Assembly: GCA_023228045.1 (NCBI GenBank)
Contig: JALOBY010000027.1
Coordinates: 1-17,963 of the forward strand
Direction: 5' to 3'
Length of the DNA: 17,963 bases
From: Endomicrobiales bacterium
GTDB taxonomy: Bacteria > Elusimicrobiota > Endomicrobiia > Endomicrobiales > JALOBY01
Below the pieces are notes generated by a model. That model did not search any database. It was not told where the DNA came from and saw only the letters and a list, made by a program, of their open reading frames with translations. Positions within the stretch are counted from its first letter, which is position 1, and every line of letters starts with the position of its first letter. Of this stretch, positions 1-6,419 are shown piece by piece. A program made the translations under genes and the position numbers.

Positions 1-942
1 ATTGAACAAAAAATTATAGAGCGCGCGTGTCTTCTTGCTAAAGCCGACTTAGTAACAGATATGATTTATGAGTACCCGGAGCTTCAAGGCACAATTGGCG
101 CTCTTTACGCTAATAAAGATGGTGAAGACAAAAATGTAGCAATTTCTATACAAGAGCATTATTGGCCGCTTAGTGCTGATGGCAAGCTTCCAAACAGTTC
201 ACTTTCAACTATAATTTCTATAGCCGATAAAATAGACACACTTTGCGGCGATTTTGCAGCTGGACTAATACCAAGCGGCTCTGCTGACCCTTACGGTTTA
301 AGGCGGGCATCTGTTGGTGTTATAAGGATGTTACTTGGCGGGACTAGTTTAGAAATTTCTTCTTTGATAGATAAAGCCTACTCTTTGTTACCTGAAAAGC
401 TTTCAAACAATGTCCGTTCAAAAGAACAGATGCTGGAGTTTTTTAAACAAAGGTTTGAAGCGCTAATGCAGTCGGGTGGGTATAAATTTGACGAGATAAA
501 AGCCGTACTTGCAGTTGGTTTTTATGATTTTTTAAATGCCAAGTCTCGCATAGATGCACTTTCAAAAGCAAGGTTAGACCAAAGGTTCTCGCTTTTAACT
601 ATACCGTTTAAAAGAGCGTCAAATATTATTATTCAAGCTGAAAAGAAATCTATTGCAATACCAAACTGTGTAGATGAAACTATATTTAACTGTGATGAAG
701 AAAAAAATCTATATTCGTCAATAAAACAAATTGAGTTGGAAGTTTTATCAAAAGTATCTGATGGCGATTATTTATCTGCGTTAATGCTTGTTGCCAACCT
801 TAAAGAAGCTGTAGATGAGTTTTTTGTAAAAGTTATGGTAATGGATAACGACGAAGTAATTCGTTCTAACCGTTTAGCGTTGTTGAAAACATTAGTTGGT
901 CTTATCTCAAAAATCGCTGATATTTCTTTACTGCAAGGATAG
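1..942 (+). CDS. glyS: Glycyl-tRNA synthetase beta subunit, C-terminal part (5' truncated by window)
   Basis: This is the C-terminal ~313 residues of the beta chain of the bacterial alpha2beta2 glycyl-tRNA synthetase, the cytoplasmic enzyme that charges tRNA-Gly. The reading frame is open from base 1, so the ATG at 61 is internal. The opening residues (ERACLLAKADLVTDM) and the block ELQGTIGALYA match a conserved stretch of GlyS. Further family marks are the ADKIDTLCGDFAAG and DPYGLRRA blocks, followed by a DALR-like anticodon-binding tail ending FFVKVMVMDNDEVIRSNRLA...ISLLQG. The stop is TAG at 940-942. The two-subunit form suggests that glyQ lies upstream outside the window. I see no clear terminator after the stop; the following bases enter the repeat arm. 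The identification rests on family sequence knowledge and is very likely correct. Confidence 0.95.
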   Translation: MEQKIIERACLLAKADLVTDMIYEYPELQGTIGALYANKDGEDKNVAISIQEHYWPLSADGKLPNSSLSTIISIADKIDTLCGDFAAGLIPSGSADPYGLRRASVGVIRMLLGGTSLEISSLIDKAYSLLPEKLSNNVRSKEQMLEFFKQRFEALMQSGGYKFDEIKAVLAVGFYDFLNAKSRIDALSKARLDQRFSLLTIPFKRASNIIIQAEKKSIAIPNCVDETIFNCDEEKNLYSSIKQIELEVLSKVSDGDYLSALMLVANLKEAVDEFFVKVMVMDNDEVIRSNRLALLKTLVGLISKIADISLLQG

Positions 943-956
943 AATTAATTTAAGTC

Positions 957-1443
957 GCGGGATTTACACCCGCCCCCAGTGATACTTTTCTTTGAATGCC
1001 CAAAGTTACACCAAGAGTTTGCAATAGGATGCGGGATTCGACAAACGATGCCGGACTTTTTCTTCCTCAAAAAAGTTCGTACGATGTCTATACATCGCTC
1101 TCTCTCTTTGAGTTGAAAAACCCTCGGCCTCGCTCGTCTCGGTCCACACACCTATTACAAAATCTGTGTTGAAGTAACCAAAGGAAATGCACCCACGGTG
1201 GCTATTCACTCGTATTTTTATGGTGGCTGTGGAACTCGCCCATAATACAGAGTCGGTCTCAAGCAGTCCTCGCCGAAACCTCCATAAAAATGCTCATTCA
1301 TTATCAGCCAAAGTGGGATGGAAAAGCTCGCAAGGCAAAAGGTCTGTCATTCCCGCGGATAGTTAGCGGGAATCTAAAAAGGTTTGTCATCTCGATGAGC
1401 GAAGCGAAGAGAGATCTTGCAAAAAACGATATAAGTATTGTGT
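957..1443 (+). repeat. Left arm of inverted repeat flanking the island
   Basis: This is a non-coding repeat of about 485 bp and fills most of the gene-free interval after glyS. From the inner end outward it holds a GTCAT...GAGCGAAGCGAAGAGAGATC palindrome-like unit (1386-1418) and a hairpin ATTCCCGC/GCGGGAAT (1349-1356 and 1366-1373, 9-nt loop). Farther out comes a stretch starting GCACCCACGGTGGCTATTCA and then a degraded copy of a hairpin that is intact in the right arm. The stretch 1330-1443 is identical to the reverse complement of 3970-4083. The open frame at 1290-1517 lies in the repeat, is repeated in the other arm in a changed form, and is not a credible gene. Confidence 0.85.
1007..1166. 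other. Extra sequence inside the left repeat arm
   Basis: When the arms are aligned, the right arm runs straight through a perfect 13-bp hairpin (4237-4249 and 4255-4267), whereas the left arm is interrupted. CCCAAAG (about 1000-1006) and AAGTAACCAAA (from about 1167) are adjacent in the right arm but about 160 bp apart here. The extra piece has a small stem, CGATGT (1082-1087) with ACATCG (1092-1097), and no credible coding frame. It could be a nested insertion in the left copy or ancestral sequence lost from the right copy. Confidence 0.45.
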
Positions 1444-1564
1444 ACCAGAAATTTTCACAAAAGGACAAAATACGAGATACTCAAATAATTTTAGCAAGAA
1501 AAACCAGAAGGGTATAGAAAAGAGCAAATTTCGTAATCATGGAATGAGATTTTAGATAAATAAA

Positions 1565-2392
1565 ATGGGTAATAAAATGTGTGTTAACATATGTGTGCTT
1601 GGAAGTAGCAGTAGTGGAAATTGTACAGCGTTATGGTCACAAAAACTGGGAATATTAATTGATTGTGGTGGAAGCATTAAGCGTTGGGAGGGACATTTAA
1701 AATCTATTGAATTGAATTATGGAAAAATACGTGGAATATTGATAACACATGGGCATTGTGATCACATTAATGAAAACACAATAAATTTTGCTCAAAAGAA
1801 TAGTATTCCAATATATATTCATGAACATACATATAATACAATTAAGAATAGATATAATCTTAAAGATAATTTGATAAGAGATGGATTGATAAAAATTCAT
1901 ACAAATAGAGAGTTTAGAATTGACTATCTTAAAATAACCCCTTTTAAAATTTATCACGACGACATAGGTCATGAGGATTATGTAGGTAGCCCTTGTGGTT
2001 TTTCCGTTTACTTTGAAAATAAAAAAATCAGTTATATTACTGATACGAAGGAAATAACATACGATATGATTCAAGAAGTATTAGATTCGGATGCAATTGT
2101 ATTAGAAACAAATCACGATTTAGAAATCATAGAAAGAAACCCACCAAATCATTTTGGGTGGTGCGAACATTTAAGCAATCAAAAAGCAGGAACAGCTTTA
2201 GTTGAAATGATAATTAGGTCTACAAAATCAAATTCGTTTAAATATGTGTTTCTTGCGCACGTGAGTGACGATAATAATACTCCAGAAAGACCTAAGATTG
2301 TAGTGGAAAAAATACTGCATAAAAATGGCATTAATCATGTTATATTAATAGAAACTTATAAATGTAATCGCACAAGTATTTACACTATTTAA
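1565..2392 (+). CDS. YycJ/WalJ-type metallo-beta-lactamase-fold hydrolase (putative nuclease)
   Basis: This is a 275-residue soluble protein of the MBL superfamily, most like the YycJ/WalJ/VicX branch. The N-terminal GSSSSGNCT loop and the metal motif HGHCDH at residues 62-67 (family HxHxDH) are present. Farther on come a motif-4 aspartate in the stretch YITDTKE, the YycJ-like ETNHD...EHLSNQKAG block and the C-terminal VFLAHVSDDNN motif. All expected metal-binding positions appear intact and the length is normal for the branch. Known relatives include a 5'-3' DNA exonuclease, so nuclease activity is plausible but not shown. The start could be ATG 1565 or ATG 1577; the second begins just before the conserved beta strand, and neither has a strong ribosome-binding site. 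The gene is very AT-rich and lies between the inverted repeats, 214 bp before a helicase gene on the same strand. Confidence 0.85.
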   Translation: MGNKMCVNICVLGSSSSGNCTALWSQKLGILIDCGGSIKRWEGHLKSIELNYGKIRGILITHGHCDHINENTINFAQKNSIPIYIHEHTYNTIKNRYNLKDNLIRDGLIKIHTNREFRIDYLKITPFKIYHDDIGHEDYVGSPCGFSVYFENKKISYITDTKEITYDMIQEVLDSDAIVLETNHDLEIIERNPPNHFGWCEHLSNQKAGTALVEMIIRSTKSNSFKYVFLAHVSDDNNTPERPKIVVEKILHKNGINHVILIETYKCNRTSIYTI

Positions 2393-2430
2393 TAGGGAAT
2401 ATATTTTAATCGAAATCGGTGTCAGATTTC

Positions 2431-2436
2431 TATAAT
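2431..2436 (+). promoter_or_regulatory. Possible -10 box upstream of the PIF1-like helicase gene
   Basis: A perfect TATAAT lies in the 214-bp gap between the two island genes, about 170 bp before the helicase start. No good -35 sits 16-18 bp upstream, and the region is AT-rich, so a chance match is likely. The gap also holds a short inverted pair GAAATC/GATTTC just before the box and a degraded repeat fragment (TTCGACTGCACTCAGC, about 2449-2464). If the box is real, the helicase has its own promoter and the pair is not a simple two-gene operon. Confidence 0.25.
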
Positions 2437-2606
2437 ACTTTTGTGCCATTCGACTGCACTCAGCACATTACCTAACGAGAAATAAAAATGATTCCAAACT
2501 TAATTAAGATAAATAAAGAGTATCAAAATATCTATAGTTAATGACTAAATAATATATATCAATAAATATAGATAAAACATCATCGAAAAATGGAACAAAA
2601 GCAATT

Positions 2607-3956
2607 ATGAAGAATTCTAATGACTTCCAAAGATTAAGAAATAAAAATGCTTTATATAATGAAGCGAATATTCTCCCCGAAAACCTAGACTTAAGCAAAG
2701 AGTTTTTGAATGCCTTTAATTTATTGGAAAATACAAGTAATTGCATTTTTATTACAGGTAAAGCGGGGACAGGCAAATCAACACTTCTGAAATATTTTAA
2801 ATCAAAGACTCAAAAAAAAGTAGTTGTTATAGCTCCAACTGGTATTGCAGCAATCAATGTTGGTGGGCAGACAGTACATTCATTTTTTAAATTTCCTCCA
2901 AGAATAATTCAGAAAAAAAATATTGAAAGATTAAGAAATGGAGAGCTTCTTGAAAAACTTGATACTGTAATAATTGATGAGATTTCAATGGTTAGAGCTG
3001 ATCTGATGGATGGTATTGACTATGCTCTTAGAATAAATCGAGATGAGATGAAAATTCCTTTTGGAGGAGCTCAAGTAATATTATTTGGAGATCTGTTTCA
3101 GTTACCCCCTGTTGTAAACAAAGAAGAACGAGAAATTATGGATAAGGAATATAAGAGTCCTTATTTTTTTGATGCAAAAATATTTAATAACATAAAATTA
3201 TGCTATGTAGAGTTAACTAAAATATATAGACAGGTTGATCAAGACTTTATAGATATTCTTAATAAAATCAGAAATGGTGAACAAGTAGATAAAGACTTGG
3301 ATAAGCTTAATGAGAGGGTTGATAAAAAAATACAAGAAAATAGTGCGCCTTGTATTATACTAACAACCACAAATCAACAAGCAAGGAATATAAATGAGTA
3401 TAAATTGTCTATAAACTCAAATAAAGAGTTTAAATTTGAAGCCAAAATTACGGGTACTTTCGATGAAAATATATTTCCAACCGAATATTGCTTAAGGCTC
3501 AAAAAAGGTGCACAAATAATGTTAATTAAGAATGATATAAATAAGAGATGGGTAAACGGAACCCTTGCAGAAGTGGAAGATTTATCTGATGATAAAATAA
3601 TGGTGAAGATAAATAAAAATATATATGAGGTTCCTCTTAGTGTTTGGCAAAAAGTTGAATATAAATATAATTCTAATAAAAATGATATAGATGAAACGAT
3701 AATAGGGACATTTATTCAATATCCTTTAAAATTAGCTTGGGCAATTACTATTCATAAGAGTCAGGGACAAACATTCAATAATGTTAGTATTGATATAGGT
3801 CACGGGGCATTTGCGCATGGGCAAATATATGTTGGATTAAGCCGCTGTACTTCGCTTAAGGGAATAACTCTGAAAAAGTCGATAATAGAAAGCGATATAA
3901 TTCTAGATAAACGCATATATAACTTTAGAAACAAGTTTATAAAGCACAAATTGTAA
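2607..3956 (+). CDS. PIF1/RecD2-like superfamily 1B DNA helicase
   Basis: This 449-residue helicase of the PIF1-like group is expected to unwind DNA 5'-3' with ATP. Motifs in order are: Walker A GKAGTGKST (residues 51-59); motif Ia APTGIAAINVGGQTVHSFF (76-94), which is diagnostic for PIF1; Walker B IIDEISM (122-128); motif III GDLFQLPPV (161-169); motif V-like AITIHKSQGQT (about 378-388); and motif VI YVGLSRC (about 408-414). The protein is close to a minimal PIF1 core, with only about 20 residues before the core and no added C-terminal domain. The ATG at 2607 is the first in frame after a stop at 2550 and has no clear Shine-Dalgarno. Codon use is strongly AT-biased compared with the flanking housekeeping genes, which fits transfer. 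Its partner upstream is an MBL-fold protein; whether they act together is unknown. Confidence 0.92.
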   Translation: MKNSNDFQRLRNKNALYNEANILPENLDLSKEFLNAFNLLENTSNCIFITGKAGTGKSTLLKYFKSKTQKKVVVIAPTGIAAINVGGQTVHSFFKFPPRIIQKKNIERLRNGELLEKLDTVIIDEISMVRADLMDGIDYALRINRDEMKIPFGGAQVILFGDLFQLPPVVNKEEREIMDKEYKSPYFFDAKIFNNIKLCYVELTKIYRQVDQDFIDILNKIRNGEQVDKDLDKLNERVDKKIQENSAPCIILTTTNQQARNINEYKLSINSNKEFKFEAKITGTFDENIFPTEYCLRLKKGAQIMLIKNDINKRWVNGTLAEVEDLSDDKIMVKINKNIYEVPLSVWQKVEYKYNSNKNDIDETIIGTFIQYPLKLAWAITIHKSQGQTFNNVSIDIGHGAFAHGQIYVGLSRCTSLKGITLKKSIIESDIILDKRIYNFRNKFIKHKL

Positions 3957-3969
3957 ACAAATTCCAGAG

Positions 3970-4300
3970 ACACAATACTTATATCGTTTTTTGCAAGATC
4001 TCTCTTCGCTTCGCTCATCGAGATGACAAACCTTTTTAGATTCCCGCTAACTATCCGCGGGAATGACAGACCTTTTGCCTTGCTAACTTTACCATCCCAC
4101 TTTGGCTGACAATGAGTGAGCATTTTTATGGAGTTTTCGGCGAGGACTGTTTGAGCCAGCCACAAAGTGGCGAGGCGAGTTCCGCAGCCGCCAAAAAAAT
4201 GCGAATGAATAGCCACCGTGGGTGCATTTCTTTTGGTTACTTTTCTTTGGGCAACAAAGAAAAGTAATACAGGGGAGCAGGGGCAGAAAAGCCCCGCAGG
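3970..4300 (-). repeat. Right arm of inverted repeat flanking the island
   Basis: This is the inverted counterpart of the left arm. The stretch 3970-4083 is identical by eye to the reverse complement of 1330-1443, including the ATTCCCGC/GCGGGAAT hairpin (4040-4047 and 4057-4064) and the AGATCTCTCTTCGCTTCGCTC unit near 3996-4016. The outer part contains an intact 13-bp hairpin, TTACTTTTCTTTG (4237-4249) with its complement at 4255-4267 around a 5-nt loop. It ends with a GC-rich AGGGGAGCAGGGGCAG...GCCCCGC stretch. The minus-strand open frame over 3800-4216 is a product of the repeat and of the helicase gene's antisense strand, not a gene. Confidence 0.85.
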
Positions 4301-4320
4301 AATTACTGTTTGGGTTAAAT

Positions 4321-4361
4321 AAAAAACCAGTCAAGGAATTTTTTCCTTGACTGGTTTTTTT
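4321..4361. terminator. Strong bidirectional intrinsic terminator
   Basis: A perfect 14-bp stem, AACCAGTCAAGGAA (4325-4338) with its complement at 4343-4356, closes a TTTT loop. It is flanked by A-run on the left and T-run on the right, so a U-tract follows the hairpin on both strands. It lies 16 bp beyond the stop of the minus-strand acetyltransferase gene and ends that operon. On the plus strand it would stop transcription leaving the island. Confidence 0.93.
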
Positions 4362-4376
4362 ATATTGTTTTAATTT

Positions 4377-4874
4377 CTAAAAGAATTTTTTAGTTTTAGG
4401 TTTTTTAACTTTTTTTAGGACAATTAACAGTGGAACTTCACCGCAGTCGGGGAAGTGCGGGCATTTTACGCATTCACCCCAAACTTTATGTGGCAGTTTA
4501 TCCCGTGATATCTGCTTGTATTTTAGGTTTACAAAGAATTTTGGTTTATATGTAAGGCAAAAAACCTCGTTAACCCCAAGTTCTTTTGCTTTTTTATGGC
4601 ATTCAAGTACAAGTTTTGAGCCAATTCCTTTTTTTATAAACCCTTCGGCAACTGCAAGGGCTTTTACTTCTGCCAAATCTTCCCATGATATATGTAATGC
4701 GCAGCACGCTATAACTTTACCATTTGATTCCGCAACTACATACTCTTGCAAGTTTTCATATATATCGTTAAGAGATCTTGGAAGCATTTCACGTTTTTGC
4801 GCGTAGTGGTTTATTAAAAGCTGCATTGCTTTCACATCTTTTACTTTTGCATTTCTAATTTTAAATTCAGACAT
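4377..4874 (-). CDS. GNAT N-acetyltransferase, short ArgA-like (putative N-acetylglutamate synthase)
   Basis: This 165-residue protein has a single GNAT fold. The blocks MLPRSLNDIYENLQEYVVAE, ALHISWEDLAEVKALAV and the acetyl-CoA loop KKGIGSKL are typical of the stand-alone ArgA-like acetyltransferases that can make N-acetylglutamate, the first step of arginine synthesis. The C-terminal LPHKVWGECVKCPHFPDC block with three cysteines is also typical of that branch. It lacks the amino-acid-kinase domain of classical ArgA. It is the last gene of the minus-strand run, 33 bp after the gamma subunit gene, and an AAGGTGG ribosome-binding site precedes the ATG. A terminator follows directly. The family is clear; the exact substrate is inferred, since no other arginine gene is in view. 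Confidence 0.85.
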   Translation of the reverse strand: MSEFKIRNAKVKDVKAMQLLINHYAQKREMLPRSLNDIYENLQEYVVAESNGKVIACCALHISWEDLAEVKALAVAEGFIKKGIGSKLVLECHKKAKELGVNEVFCLTYKPKFFVNLKYKQISRDKLPHKVWGECVKCPHFPDCGEVPLLIVLKKVKKPKTKKFF

Positions 4875-4907
4875 TTATTTAACCACCTTTTGGGGGTTTA
4901 ACACACT

Positions 4908-5441
4908 TTAGAGAGAAAATCCAAGCTCCAGAGCTTTTATATTCAATTCAATAAGTTCTTTTTTGCTTTCAAGAAGTACTGGGCATGCCTTTATTGCGCT
5001 TTCAAGTGAAAGTGCTTTGGATGCTTTCAAAAAAGCCCCAAGAGCAACTGAGTTTGCTACGCGAACATTTCCAAGTTTATTGGCAAGCTCTGTAGCTGGC
5101 ACGAAAAAATATTTCTTTGTGTTATCAATTATTATCTTTTCTTTCGGCACAAGTGATGTATTAACAACAATTATAGCTCCAGCAACTGCATTTTTTGAGA
5201 ACTTTACAAGAGAAAGTTCATTTAGTGCAATAAGCCCGGTTGAAGAAAGTACAATTGGCGAACCAATTTCTTCTGTAGATATTACTACAGTTGAGTTGGC
5301 TGTGCCGCCGCGTATTTCAGCGCCGTAGGATGGAAACCATGTTGAAAGTTTTCCTTCTTCAAGAGCGGCCTGAGCAAGCAACATACCTGCTGAAAGTGCA
5401 CCCTGTCCGCCAAACCCAGCTATTATTATATTGTGTTTCAT
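4908..5441 (-). CDS. 2-oxoacid:ferredoxin oxidoreductase, gamma subunit
   Basis: This is a 177-residue gamma chain of the pyruvate/ketoisovalerate/2-oxoglutarate:ferredoxin oxidoreductase family. Key marks are the N-terminal GFGGQGALSAG loop and the PSYGAEIRGGTANS motif, both near-invariant in this subunit. The complex oxidatively decarboxylates 2-oxoacids to acyl-CoA and reduces ferredoxin in the cytoplasm. Its partners are the alpha, beta and ferredoxin genes just upstream on the same strand. A gap of about 250 bp filled by palindromic repeats separates it from beta, although the other subunits are close together. Only a weak GAGA-type ribosome-binding site precedes the ATG. Length and motifs are normal, so the gene looks intact. 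Confidence 0.93.
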   Translation of the reverse strand: MKHNIIIAGFGGQGALSAGMLLAQAALEEGKLSTWFPSYGAEIRGGTANSTVVISTEEIGSPIVLSSTGLIALNELSLVKFSKNAVAGAIIVVNTSLVPKEKIIIDNTKKYFFVPATELANKLGNVRVANSVALGAFLKASKALSLESAIKACPVLLESKKELIELNIKALELGFSL

Positions 5442-5466
5442 AATTTATCTCTTTTTTAATTTGATT

Positions 5467-5684
5467 GTCATTGACACCAGATTGCCGCGCTTCGCTCGCA
5501 ATGACTTAAGATTGCTTCACACCTTCGGGATTTCCGCCTTTGGCGAGATCTAGCCCCTTGTCAGCCTGAGTCTCATCTAGACCTCGACAAAGGCGGGGGC
5601 TGACGCAATGACAGTAAAAACTAAGATCCCTCACTGCGTTTCCCGCCTTTGTCGAGGTCTAGCCTCGGGCTGACGGGATGACAG
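5467..5684. repeat. Cluster of palindromic repeats between the beta and gamma oxidoreductase genes
   Basis: The whole beta-gamma gap consists of short repeats. The first unit, 5467-5505, starts GTCATTG and ends CAATGAC with CGCTTCGCTCG inside. A perfect 20-bp inverted pair lies at 5578-5597 and 5642-5661 (TAGACCTCGACAAAGGCGGG and its complement), with a looser related copy near 5532-5552. Two similar ends, GCTGACGCAATGACAG and GCTGACGGGATGACAG, follow at about 5600 and 5671. No open frame is credible. In mRNA this stretch should fold strongly. Confidence 0.8.
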
Positions 5685-5687
5685 AGC

Positions 5688-6419
5688 TTAAATATCTTTA
5701 TAAACTTTTAATGGGAATGTTTTCATAAAAGTATTTTCTACCCAAGCGATTGCATCTTTTGGAGTCATACCCCAGTCAACCGGGCATTGCGAAAGAACTT
5801 CTACTAAGGAAAACCCTTTGCCATTGATTTGGTTTTCAAACGCTTTTTTTATTGCTCTTTTTGTCTGTATAATGTTTTTGGGTGAGTTTACAGCAACTCT
5901 TTCTAAATACGAAACTCCTGGGAGCGATGAAAGCAGAGCACATACATCCATAGGGAACCCATCTCTTTTAACATCTCTGCCTGCCGGTGTCGTTGCTGTC
6001 TTTTGACCTATTAAAGTTGTTGGAGCCATTTGCCCGCCGGTCATACCGTAGTTGGCGTTATTAACAAATATTATTGTTATATTTTCACCGCGGTTTGCGG
6101 CATGCACAGTTTCTGCTGTGCCTATTGCGGCAAGGTCGCCGTCACCTTGATATGTAAATACAAAACGGTCAGGTAAAACTCTTTTTATTCCGGTTGCAAC
6201 TGCCGGAGGCCTGCCGTGAGGGGCTTCTGTGACATCAAAGTTAAAGTAATCATATGCGAATACAGCGCAACCAACAGGCGCTACCGCTATGGTTTTTTCT
6301 CTAATGCCAAGTTCATCAATAACTTCAGCAACTATACGGTGAATTATCCCATGTCCGCAGCCTGGGCAGTAAAGGTGTGGTGCGTCTTTTAAGGCTTCCG
6401 GTCTTTTTAGTATGTTCAT
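5688..6419 (-). CDS. 2-oxoacid:ferredoxin oxidoreductase, beta subunit (TPP-binding)
   Basis: This 243-residue beta chain carries the thiamine pyrophosphate site and one iron-sulfur cluster. It shows the CPGCGHG motif (Cys18, Cys21), a further Cys51 and a C-terminal QCPVDW cysteine near residue 210, the usual four cluster ligands. The TPP motif runs from GDGD at residues 92-95 to NN at 120-121, followed by NYGMTGGQ, which is common in this family. The start ATG overlaps the alpha-subunit stop by 4 bp (ATGA at 6416-6419), so translation is probably coupled. The specificity (branched-chain 2-oxoacid or 2-oxoglutarate) cannot be set from this subunit alone. Confidence 0.94.
   Translation of the reverse strand: MNILKRPEALKDAPHLYCPGCGHGIIHRIVAEVIDELGIREKTIAVAPVGCAVFAYDYFNFDVTEAPHGRPPAVATGIKRVLPDRFVFTYQGDGDLAAIGTAETVHAANRGENITIIFVNNANYGMTGGQMAPTTLIGQKTATTPAGRDVKRDGFPMDVCALLSSLPGVSYLERVAVNSPKNIIQTKRAIKKAFENQINGKGFSLVEVLSQCPVDWGMTPKDAIAWVENTFMKTFPLKVYKDI

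Larger units (their letters stand above)
957..4300. mobile_element. Putative island or composite element bounded by long inverted repeats, carrying an MBL-fold protein and a PIF1-like helicase
   Basis: Two copies of a complex repeat face each other at 957-1443 and 3970-4300 and enclose 2.5 kb with two plus-strand genes. By eye the inner 114 bp of each arm (1330-1443 and 3970-4083) are identical in inverted orientation. The outer parts are similar but diverged, and the left arm holds about 160 bp of extra sequence. The enclosed genes are much more AT-rich than the neighbours: hand counts give 11/60 G+C for 1801-1860 and 13/60 for 3181-3240, against 27/60 for 11461-11520. No transposase, integrase or recombinase gene is visible, and I found no convincing target-site duplication. 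This may be a cassette mobilised in trans by paired repeats, or a foreign insert between two unrelated repeat copies. The boundary is seen directly; mobility is inferred. Confidence 0.5.

Noticed and set aside
957..973. GCGGG/CCCGC hairpin just after glyS as a terminator
   Set aside because: The stem is only 5 bp and no T-run follows. It belongs to the outer end of the repeat arm.
1290..1517. Open frame of 75 codons in the left repeat arm
   Set aside because: It lies in a non-coding repeat; the other arm carries the same DNA with a different frame end, the translation resembles no family, and it is cut by repeat boundaries.
3800..4216. Minus-strand open frame of 138 codons across the right arm and the helicase 3' end
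   Set aside because: Half of it is antisense to the well-supported helicase and half is repeat. It has no family motif.
942..4305. GAATTA at both outer edges (942-947 and 4300-4305) as a target-site duplication
   Set aside because: The motif is short and AT-rich, and it is not directly next to aligned repeat ends, so chance is a sufficient explanation.
5467..5684. CRISPR-like array in the beta-gamma gap
   Set aside because: The repeats are inverted and uneven in spacing, with no regular spacer length and no cas gene nearby.
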